Assembly (NCBI RefSeq): GCF_018613065.1
Contig: NZ_JAGGQW010000038.1
Coordinates: 1-20,672, forward strand
Direction of reading: 5' to 3'
Origin: Bacillus sp. ISL-7
Lineage (GTDB): Bacteria; Bacillota; Bacilli; Bacillales_B; DSM-18226
Length of the DNA stretch: 20,672 nt
The notes under the pieces are model-generated. The model was not told where the DNA came from. It saw only the letters and a program-made list of their open reading frames with translations, and did not search any database. The position numbers and the translations under genes are program-made. Below are positions 14,675-20,672 of this stretch, one piece after another. Numbering within the stretch: the first letter of the stretch is position 1; the number at the start of each line of letters is the position of its first letter.

Positions 14675-14700
14675 ATTCGTAAAATTTATATTATACGAAT
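14675..14700. repeat. 26-bp inverted motif, copy 2
   Basis: Arms ATTCGTAAAAT and ATTATACGAAT (one mismatch when inverted) around TTAT. It matches copy 1 (13514-13539) at 23 of 26 positions in inverted orientation. It lies just upstream of the -35 box of the mntA promoter. Confidence 0.6.
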
Positions 14701-14725
14701 AGTAAAGGGTTTTTATGAAAATAAA

Positions 14726-14770
14726 AATGGTTACCTGTTCCCTTTATAAAAAGATAAACAAGTAACCATT
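14726..14770 (-). terminator. Terminator of the doc operon
   Basis: AATGGTTAC (14726-14734) pairs with GTAACCATT (14762-14770), and TGTT/AACA extends the stem inward. On the minus strand the stem is followed by TTTTTATTTT. The distal arm overlaps the doc stop codon. Confidence 0.65.
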
Positions 14771-15185
14771 ATACATCTAAGTCATTTTCATAATCATATA
14801 TCTCAGAATATTTTTCTAGCCACATTTCAACATCTTCAAGTATTGGGCGAGATTTTTTATCAGCAATCTCTATACATTTATTGAATAGTTCTTCATTGCC
14901 AACAATAATTCTATATCCGTTTAAATTTAAAAATGTACTGGCAGCTAAATAACCTGATCTTTTATTACCATCCTTAAAGCAATGATTTATTGTAATAAAA
15001 TACATATAAACAGCAGCTTTTTGAAACAACCTTGGATAGTATTCAAAATCTCCAAATCCCTCTTGTGGCATAGCAACTTTAGCCTCAATACAACCCTTGT
15101 CATAGCCTTGTAATCCACCATAACGTTCTAACGCTAAATCGTGTATATCTATTATATCTTCATAAGTTAAATATTCAAATTTCAA
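14769..15185 (-). CDS. doc: Doc-type Fic-domain toxin (death-on-curing family)
   Basis: A 138-residue Fic/Doc protein. The defining motif HCFKDGNKRS lies at about 68-77, matching the Doc form HxFxDGNKR rather than the AMPylating HPFxxGNGR. P1 Doc is a kinase that phosphorylates elongation factor Tu and blocks translation; that activity is inferred here. Upstream, LTYEDIIDIHDLALERYGGL is the usual Doc N-terminus, and full family length is present. The start is a TTG at 15185 overlapping the antitoxin stop (TTGA), so translation should be coupled and weaker than that of the antitoxin. Such modules stabilise plasmids and islands. No defect is seen, so this pair is probably functional. Confidence 0.9.
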   Translation of the reverse strand: MKFEYLTYEDIIDIHDLALERYGGLQGYDKGCIEAKVAMPQEGFGDFEYYPRLFQKAAVYMYFITINHCFKDGNKRSGYLAASTFLNLNGYRIIVGNEELFNKCIEIADKKSRPILEDVEMWLEKYSEIYDYENDLDV

Positions 15186-15346
15186 TTCTTACTCAACTTT
15201 TTTAGAGCTTCATCATTACGATCACATGCTTTATTTGCCAGAGCTAGAATTTTTCGTTTACGTGCATTCTTTTGCATTTCTTTCAGCTCCTTTTCAGTAT
15301 ATGCTACATCCATTGCCATTTCTATGTCTTCCTCCTTATTGCACAT
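15182..15346 (-). CDS. Cognate antitoxin of the Doc-type toxin
   Basis: 54 residues from the ATG at 15346, which follows AGAGGTG at suitable spacing; a longer in-frame start at 15367 has no such site. The protein is highly charged: an acidic first half (NKEEDIEMAMDVAYTEKELK) and a basic second half (KNARKRKILALANKACDRND). It is shorter than P1 Phd and has no visible DNA-binding fold of the Phd/YefM type, so DNA binding may be by the complex or not at all. Identity rests on gene order and the TTGA overlap with doc. A partner that blocks the Fic active site is expected of this position. Confidence 0.7.
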   Translation of the reverse strand: MCNKEEDIEMAMDVAYTEKELKEMQKNARKRKILALANKACDRNDEALKKLSKN

Positions 15347-15368
15347 ACAATCACCTCTTAATACCATG

Positions 15369-15382
15369 TTAAACAGGTTTAA
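15369..15382. promoter_or_regulatory. Inverted repeat upstream of the antitoxin, possible operator
   Basis: TTAAAC AG GTTTAA, perfect six-base arms, 23 bases before the antitoxin start. TATAAA and TTGAAA words lie further upstream on the minus strand but their spacing is poor. Autoregulation by the toxin-antitoxin complex is a reasonable inference only. Confidence 0.4.
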
Positions 15383-15563
15383 TATGTGATGTATATATAA
15401 ACTTTATACTAAATTCAAACAGTTTTCAAGGGAGATTAGTATAAAATGGCGTATAGTGTCATATAATATATATTTTTGTTAATTCAAAAAACGAATTTAA
15501 GAATCATTTAAATAAATAGCCTATAATCCAAAATTATGATTTAATGCGAAGTTTAATATTTTG

Positions 15564-15585
15564 GTGGTCAAAATGTGGTCAAAAG
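15564..15585. repeat. Tandem 11-bp repeat
   Basis: GTGGTCAAAAT followed directly by GTGGTCAAAAG. It lies in the 15383-15874 gap, which has no supported gene. The function is unknown; short tandem words of this kind occur at integrase arm sites and operators. Confidence 0.5.
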
Positions 15586-15643
15586 TGCTTTATTATAATG
15601 GCTCTGTTAAACGATAATGTTGAGATTTAAGCTATAAAAAAAT

Positions 15644-15669
15644 AGACCATCATTTTGATGGTCTTCTTT
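15644..15669. terminator. Hairpin, candidate terminator
   Basis: AGACCATCA / TGATGGTCT, nine perfect pairs with a TTT loop, flanked by A-rich DNA on the left and TCTTT on the right. On the minus strand it is followed by TATTTTTTTATAG, so it most probably ends leftward transcripts from the DUF3231 gene. A second hairpin, GCGATGC/GCATCGC, lies at 15736-15758. Confidence 0.6.
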
Positions 15670-15874
15670 AACTAAAGCACCCGTTACTTTAAGTACAACA
15701 CTTCACAATCTGCTTCGTTAATCAAACCAAAATAGGCGATGCCTTGTCAAAGCATCGCACCCTTTAGTTGAAGAAGAAACTCAGATGTTATTTGCAATAC
15801 GCACTACTTAATGCTTGTTCTTACTCACTATTTGCATGAAGTTCATGAGCAATTCGTGACTTTTCCATAACTTT

Positions 15875-16888
15875 TTATCTTTTAATTATTGCTTTCCGTT
15901 CTACCATTTGAGGTGGTTCTTCCATCCATCCGTTCTTAATCATAATTTTTGCACCTTCATGGGCATATTCGAAAATATCTTTCGTAAAAGCAGTATTTTT
16001 TGCTGCCAAGTCGTTCCGTAAACTAAAAGCTGTACCCACCGCATTGCCCCCCATAGAAAAACTGCAAAACATACTGGTACAATACATCATGAGCTTATCA
16101 GAAAACGGAGCAACAGTTGAACGTGTCGCATGTCCCCCTGCCGTGGCAGGTATTTGAATACCATCTTCTAGAAATGTTTCACTCATCTCTTTAATAACAC
16201 TTTTGGATAGTTCTGCTCCTTTTGCAAAAAATTTCTTTACTTCTGTACTTTTAGCACATTGAGCAAAACCAATAATCATTTGTAAACCAGTAACATTTGA
16301 TTCAATACCATGATAAATATAAGCAACTTCTACCGTGTTTAATGTTCGCTTTTTACCAAGTTTAATAAGTGGATTCATTCCAGCCAAATAGTCTTTGTCT
16401 TTTACAAACTCAACCGAATTGGGCATAGAAACATAAGGAGAGCGGGCAATCATCCCTTTTTCGATCAAATATTGTGTGCAAGAATTATAATACGTTTGGG
16501 TAATGGCGGTAAGTTCTTTGAAAAGCATGACAATGTCTTCACGATATGACATGTTTATATTTAGCGTATGCAGCCCCATACTAATTTCCATTAGTAACCG
16601 TACAAACAAGATGTCAAAACCGTTATCATAGAGCTTTGGAACATCTTTATTTACGTCTTCAGAAGAAAACCCGACTGGGATTGCAGCCCCTTCACTTTTA
16701 AAAATATTTATTATTTTGCCAACATAAATGTCTATTTCATTGTATACATCAGTCAAGATTTTTTTGGCTTTTTCATCGTCAGCTTTTTCAATAAAGTATT
16801 CTAACATTCGCAAATTCATCGTTTTCTCTTGGTATGTAAGCCATAGAACTCCAAGTTCGGATGACGTTATTGCAGGTTTCTCAGGCAA
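15875..16888 (-). CDS. DUF3231 family protein
   Basis: A 337-residue protein of the DUF3231 family, common in Bacillus and of unknown biochemical function. The start is the TTG at 16888, seven bases after AGGAGGA; the ATG just upstream is out of frame and stops at once. It has the family's two-repeat plan. Each half begins with a short SS/N-E motif and a helical bundle: ITSSELGVLWLTYQEKTMNL (about 7-26) with the marker IPVGFSSEDVN (about 75-85), and a second unit from LNTVEVAYIYHGIES (about 183) with IPATAGGHATRS (about 247). Predicted as soluble and helical, resembling ferritin-like or spore-coat CotF-type bundles in character. A second member of the family begins at 20000 on the other strand. 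Confidence 0.85.
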   Translation of the reverse strand: MPEKPAITSSELGVLWLTYQEKTMNLRMLEYFIEKADDEKAKKILTDVYNEIDIYVGKIINIFKSEGAAIPVGFSSEDVNKDVPKLYDNGFDILFVRLLMEISMGLHTLNINMSYREDIVMLFKELTAITQTYYNSCTQYLIEKGMIARSPYVSMPNSVEFVKDKDYLAGMNPLIKLGKKRTLNTVEVAYIYHGIESNVTGLQMIIGFAQCAKSTEVKKFFAKGAELSKSVIKEMSETFLEDGIQIPATAGGHATRSTVAPFSDKLMMYCTSMFCSFSMGGNAVGTAFSLRNDLAAKNTAFTKDIFEYAHEGAKIMIKNGWMEEPPQMVERKAIIKR

Positions 16889-17008
16889 ACTGCATTCCTC
16901 CTATATTTTTTCTTCTTTAGTTTGCTCTATAAATGATACAATATCCTAAAAAATTTACGTATTTTACCTCGTTAAATGAATTAAAGAAAATAATATTTTT
17001 TCCTTTAG

Positions 17009-17131
17009 ATAGAAAATTTCAATGCTGTAATAAGGAAAATAAATTCACTTGAAAAATTCGATGAAGAAATTGGAGGAAATTTAGATGGAGGAATGGAAGA
17101 ACTACCCCATTTCCAAATAGATACGAAATAG
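17009..17131 (+). pseudogene. Short unassigned coding remnant
   Basis: A 40-codon frame between two stops reads NAVIRKINSLEKFDEEIGGN and ends HFQIDTK, 29 bases before the next gene. It has no usable early start codon. GGAGG at about 17071 followed by an ATG lies in another frame and gives only 11 codons. Composition is protein-like, but there is no family and no proof of expression. Confidence 0.2.
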
Positions 17132-17160
17132 TAAAAGAAAAGTGATAGAAGTGAATATCA

Positions 17161-17637
17161 ATGATAACAAAAGATGAGCTTGAAAAAATCCTTTGGAGTA
17201 TTGCTTTACCTGGGTTTGCCCAAATTCTGAACAAGAAATTTTTTAAGGGATTACTTTTCATCGGATTAGAAATATTGATCAATGTCCAATCCAACTTTAA
17301 TGATGTAATTATTCTGAGTTTTCATGGGGAAATTGAAAAAGCAATTGGACAAACGAATTACCAATGGTTGATGTTTTATCCTTGTCTTTATTTTTTTGCG
17401 ATTTGGGATGCTTACAGTGATGCAAACGGTAAAAAAGCATCCTTAGCGTTTCTTCCGTTTGTGTTTTCCACCTATTTAGTTACAGTAGGGCTTATTTACT
17501 CAGCAACATTTAAAGTAAACGGAATGTTACTCGGACCTATTTGGTTACCAATGTTGTCATTACCCATCGGAATACTGATTGGAATTTTTTTGAGATATAT
17601 GCTTTTAAAATTTATATATCGTGCCGAGGAAACTTAG
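17161..17637 (+). CDS. Small polytopic membrane protein, unknown function
   Basis: A 158-residue protein with four to five hydrophobic segments: about 12-40 (LPGFAQILNKKFFKGLLFIG), 70-85 (MFYPCLYFFAIWDAYSD), 93-115, and 120-150. The beginning, with LPGFAQ and KKFFKG followed by a long helix, recalls the 'PG.GQ...G....G' start of TM2/DUF5683-type proteins, but the rest is not enough for a firm family. The ribosome-binding site is weak (AGAAGTGA), so the ATG at 17161 is chosen mainly because it opens the frame. A clear terminator follows. It is divergent from the DUF3231 gene, with about 270 bases between them. Confidence 0.65.
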   Translation: MITKDELEKILWSIALPGFAQILNKKFFKGLLFIGLEILINVQSNFNDVIILSFHGEIEKAIGQTNYQWLMFYPCLYFFAIWDAYSDANGKKASLAFLPFVFSTYLVTVGLIYSATFKVNGMLLGPIWLPMLSLPIGILIGIFLRYMLLKFIYRAEET

Positions 17638-17678
17638 GTACACTAGCTCAAAGAAATTAGTGATTCTTCAATAAAAGG

Positions 17679-17712
17679 AAACGCCAAAGGGTTCAATTGG
17701 CGTTTATTTTTT
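17679..17712 (+). terminator. Rho-independent terminator
   Basis: AAACGCCA (17679-17686) pairs with TGGCGTTT (17698-17705), with an 11-base loop and ATTTTTT after it. It ends the membrane-protein gene. Confidence 0.85.
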
Positions 17713-18141
17713 ATTGAACTAACCTCCCTCAATAAAGAAAGCAAAATCTCACGATTTCTCCGTTTTTCTTAGATTTTCATAGTAGTGTACCTTCCGGTAA
17801 TCACTTAATAGTTGGGTGAACATTACTGGAAAGGATAAAACTGGAACCTTTGAGAAAAAAGACTTATAGCCCACTAACCAATCACTTACAGAAATTGGTG
17901 GATGAGTCAAAATATGATAGCACTGGTGGATGTCCACATTTCTCATGGAGGTCAACCCTCCCATGCCTCACAGAGTCTTCGCTCTCAAATTCCTTCGTCC
18001 AACCTTTCCATGAGGTGGATGTCAGCCATGCTGCCCCACAGGGTCCTTTGCCCGTAATTTAGTTGCTTTGCCGACTAATCCGTGCTTCAAATGTACCCAA
18101 ATCTATAATGCTACTACTATTTAACCTAATCTAAAACAGAA

Positions 18142-19437
18142 TCAAGCGGCCATTTCTACCTTCTTTGATACTGACAAATGAGGAATATCCTTTAACATCT
18201 TTTCTTCACTAAATTCAAATCGCTTTTTACCTATGCTAAAGAAAATACGGATCAGTTTATTACACAAGGCAATAAGGGATTGCATCTTCTTTAATGGATT
18301 ATCAGAACGTATAGTATAGTACACATGTAATGCTTTAAAAGCTGAATTTTTTGCAACGAGAATCATACATACCCTGAACAACAGAGCCCTCAGTTTCTTC
18401 CGGCCTCTTTTTGTGATCGTCGTTTTTCCCTTGTGCTTACCGGATGTATTTTCTTTTAAACTTAAGCCAGCTAGCTTAATAATTTGTCGGGGATGGGTAT
18501 AATCATTGAGGTCACCTACTTCCGAAAAGAAACCGGCAACCGTATCCCTTCCAACACCTTTAATAGCCAACATTTGTGGTACACCTGGTATTTCATCAAG
18601 TAAAATATCTATTTTGGAATCTAATTCTTCGAATTTAAGCTGGAATAAATCATATTTATCTAGTAAAGTTTTCAGCTCCAGTTTAGCCATATCAGAGCCT
18701 TGCCGAAGTCCAATGGACTTACTGGCTGCTTGCTTTAACTCTCGTATCTTATTAAGCCCCACACTCCGGGAAACGGCTTTTCTTAAGTGGGTAAGCAGTT
18801 CTTCTTCAGAGAATTTTACTATCTCATGTGGTAAAGCATATAGTTTTAAAAATTGTAATGCTGCCTTGCCTTAACACTTTTTAAAGACCGTTAGAAATTC
18901 TGGAAAGTACCGATCAATCCAGTTGTGAACCTGCCCTTGGACAGTTTGAAGATCATCTGTTAAAAGATCGCGAATTTTCTTTGCCACTCGGAGCTCGGCA
19001 TAAACTCCTTGTGGGATAGTAGGTTCGGCGTATCTTCCGTCTTTGACCAGCTGAGCTATTACTTTGGCGTCCTTTACATCGTTTTTAGTTGGCGAATTAT
19101 CATCGAGTTCCTTGCTTTTCTTAACGTGCAAAGGGTTTACTGCCACAAACTTAATCTCATTTTCTTTCAGAATATGAGCCAGGTTGAACCAGTAATGGCC
19201 AGTCGGTTCCATCCCAACTATCACTTTATCCATGGCTTGTTCTCTTTTCAACTCAGAAATCCAGCTAAGAAAATGGTGGAACCCCTCTTGTGTGTTTTCA
19301 AAATAACATGGTGATTCGAACTCCATTCCTCTAAAGTCCTGGGCACGTGCCACATGCTTGAATTTAGCGATGTCGACACCTATAATAAGTGTTTGAGAAG
19401 TTATTTGAGCAATCTTCTTATTTTGGTTATAATTCAT
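18142..19437 (-). pseudogene. IS110-family transposase with one in-frame stop
   Basis: The gene is one continuous frame of 431 codons from the ATG at 19437, interrupted only by a TAA at 18871-18873 (codon 189). It carries the RuvC-like DEDD set of IS110 enzymes: Asp22 (IGVDIAKFKH), Glu77 (VGMEPTGHYW), Asp120 and Asp123 (TKNDVKDAK). After the stop it continues with a helical linker and the Transposase_20 region (IKGVGRDTVAGFFSEVGDLN, then KLAGLSLKENTSGKHKGK), where the Ser of TSG (about codon 332) is the expected nucleophile. Everything but one codon is preserved, so inactivation is recent, or the stop is a sequence error, or readthrough occurs. IS110 recombinases are guided by a structured bridge RNA encoded beside the gene. 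Confidence 0.88.
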
Positions 19438-19600
19438 TTTAGGCCTCCTGGTATTTGAGTGTTGTCCTTTTCGCTGGCCAGCTTCAGGACACTCTTATTC
19501 TACCAAGAGGTTATATTTTTGTTCAAACCTCATTTTCAGTCATTACAGGAATGCTGCCCCTTTAGTTGAAGCTGGACCTTAGTTTTTTGACGCAGTATCC
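19438..19600 (-). ncRNA. Candidate bridge-RNA region of the IS110 element
   Basis: In the IS110 group the guide (bridge) RNA is encoded in the non-coding end upstream of the recombinase. Here that stretch contains two stem-loops: GAGTG..TCCT / AGGA..CACTC (19457-19468 with 19486-19494), and GAGGTT / AACCTC (19507-19512 with 19526-19531). The pair GCTGGCCAGCTTC and TTGAAGCTGG can also interact. Position and structure fit; exact ends and guide loops are not determined. Confidence 0.35.
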
Positions 19601-19728
19601 TCCAATTGTATTGGTAGTTCCATAAGTGATCATATATCAGCATTTATAAGTATTAATTCCGAGAGTGAGATATAATTTTCGACATACTTGCATAAGCTAA
19701 TTGTCAAGGTTCCTTCTTTCTTTTGTTG

Positions 19729-19773
19729 AAATGTATCCATAGTCCTAACTGTCAGCTATGGATACATTTTATT
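19729..19773 (+). terminator. Orphan strong hairpin terminator
   Basis: AAATGTATCCATAG (19729-19742) pairs perfectly over 14 bases with CTATGGATACATTT (19756-19769), followed by TATT. No rightward gene precedes it, so it probably belonged to a gene displaced by the IS110 insertion. The remainder of 19601-19999 shows no gene. Confidence 0.65.
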
Positions 19774-19999
19774 AATCCAGAGAAATATTTTGCCCAATCA
19801 ATAAAACGCTTTCGTACATAATATTTCTTCACAATCTTTAAATTAATTTTAGCGTAAATTAAAATTATTCTTGGAAAAATCGCAAGTGAAAAATCGGCTA
19901 ATTATTCTAAACATCTAATCTTAAAACTGGTCATCTTTTTATAAATCTGAAATTCATATCTCTTGATGAATTGGTAAATAATATCCAAGAGGTGACAGG

Positions 20000-20672
20000 A
20001 TGGAAAAGGATAAATTAAAACTCACATCTTCCGAAATAGGAACTTTGTGGGGAGAGTATGTAAATGGAACAGCCGTTGATATTGTAAATAGATATATGAT
20101 TTCTATTATTGAAGACGAGTCAATAAAAGCCATTTTTGAGGATGCTATCAAGACTTTCGAAAAGCAAAAGCAACAAATCGTTGCTTTTTTGGAGAACGAG
20201 AAATTTCCAGTTCCCATTGGATTTACTGAATCTGACCTTTTTAAAGGTAAACCGAGATTGTTCACTGATATTTTTTGCTTAAATTATTTACACATTATGA
20301 CTTTACACGGTTTGCTAGGACACTCCACTTCATTAGCTGTTTCTGTCAGAGAGGACTTAAGGTTTTTTTACGACTCGTGCGATAACGATGGGAAAAGAAT
20401 GTATCATCAAACAATTGATTTATTGCTTGAAAAAGGAAGTTTTCAGAGAGACCCTTTATTTTATCCTGCTGAAAACCCTAAATATGTTTCCAGCCAAGAT
20501 TTCGCAGATGGATTTTTCGGAAAGGGTAGAACGTTAGCAGCGACAGAAATCATAAGTATTTCTTTCAACCTAAAAAAAAGTATTATGGCAAAAACTCTTG
20601 CAATTGCATTCAGTCAAGTCTCACAAACAAAAGAAGGAAGAAAATTTTTAGAGTATGCTGAAAAAATAGCTA
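20000..20672 (+). CDS. DUF3231 family protein, partial (runs past window end)
   Basis: ATG at 20000 with AAGAGGTGA five bases before it; 224 codons are open to the end of the window. The start KLTSSEIGTLWGEYVNGTAV corresponds to ITSSELGVLWLTYQEKT of the other DUF3231 protein in this window. FPVPIGFTESDLFKGKPRLF (about 71-90) corresponds to its IPVGFSSEDVNKDVPKLY. A second repeat appears to begin after residue 175 (ATEIISISFNL). The two are thus paralogs, clearly diverged. The orientation is opposite to that of the first, with the membrane-protein gene and the IS110 element between them. The C-terminal part is outside the window. Biochemical function is unknown. Confidence 0.85.
   Translation, partial: MEKDKLKLTSSEIGTLWGEYVNGTAVDIVNRYMISIIEDESIKAIFEDAIKTFEKQKQQIVAFLENEKFPVPIGFTESDLFKGKPRLFTDIFCLNYLHIMTLHGLLGHSTSLAVSVREDLRFFYDSCDNDGKRMYHQTIDLLLEKGSFQRDPLFYPAENPKYVSSQDFADGFFGKGRTLAATEIISISFNLKKSIMAKTLAIAFSQVSQTKEGRKFLEYAEKIA

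Larger units (their letters stand above)
17890..19620 (-). mobile_element. IS110-family insertion sequence (approximate limits)
   Basis: One transposase gene with non-coding DNA on both sides. IS110 elements lack terminal inverted repeats and do not leave long target duplications, so the limits are guesses from where the flanking sequence changes character. Downstream of the gene (17890-18140) is a GC-richer, hairpin-containing segment in which GGTGGATG occurs three times (about 17897, 17926, 18014). Upstream (19438-19620) are the hairpins expected of the family's guide-RNA region. Confidence 0.6.

Noticed and set aside
15564..15585. The tandem GTGGTCAAAA words and the hairpins nearby as a CRISPR or phage attachment array
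   Set aside because: Only two copies with no spacers between them, and no integrase or cas gene adjacent.
17749..17964. A 71-codon minus-strand frame ending YENLRKTEKS
   Set aside because: The C-terminal half looks somewhat protein-like and might be the tail of a gene cut by the IS110 insertion, but it has no supported start and no identifiable homolog.

Overview
The window is low-GC Firmicutes DNA, most likely from the Bacillus cereus group. The evidence is strong GGAGG ribosome-binding sites with frequent GTG and TTG starts, two DUF3231 proteins, an XerS-like recombinase, a Bacillus-type LexA box and short dispersed repeats of the kind common in that group. Its density of insertion sequences, recombinases and toxin-antitoxin genes marks an accessory region: a plasmid or a chromosomal island, which the sequence alone does not decide.

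Layout. 1-2440 is ordinary cargo: the 3' end of a probable carbonic anhydrase gene with its terminator, a structured non-coding element, an old gene remnant, a YbaK-type deacylase and a LysE-family exporter. 2560-6506 is one tight operon. It encodes three accessory proteins with an HxxPGRxR heavy-metal-associated (HMA2-type) domain, a CtpC-like P-type ATPase carrying the same domain, and a small one-helix protein resembling mycobacterial PacL, all closed by a strong terminator. This is the most interesting unit: a graded set of ATPase N-terminal modules around one catalytic pump that lacks the usual CPC motif. 6507-7250 has no gene but holds transposon-end-like repeats. 7268-7951 is an alpha/beta hydrolase. 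8038-10740 is nested mobile-element wreckage: a tyrosine-recombinase fragment with dif-like arms has replaced the 3' part of istB in an IS21-family element whose istA is frameshifted. 10758-11080 is a tandem repeat with a 172-bp period, upstream of a frameshifted helical, possibly phasin-like gene.

12315-15382 is a stability or mobility module on the minus strand: a Phd/Doc-type pair, an MNT-HEPN (MntA-HepT) pair, a 53-residue protein, and an XerS-like recombinase whose promoter contains a LexA box. A pair of nearly identical 26-bp inverted motifs flanks the MNT-HEPN genes, and a tRNA-T-arm-like sequence lies just past the recombinase stop. 15875-20672 holds two DUF3231 proteins, a small membrane protein and an IS110-family element whose transposase has one in-frame stop.

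Four broken genes (istA, mntA, hepT and the phasin-like gene) would each be restored by adding one A to an A-run. They should be checked against reads before being accepted as true pseudogenes.
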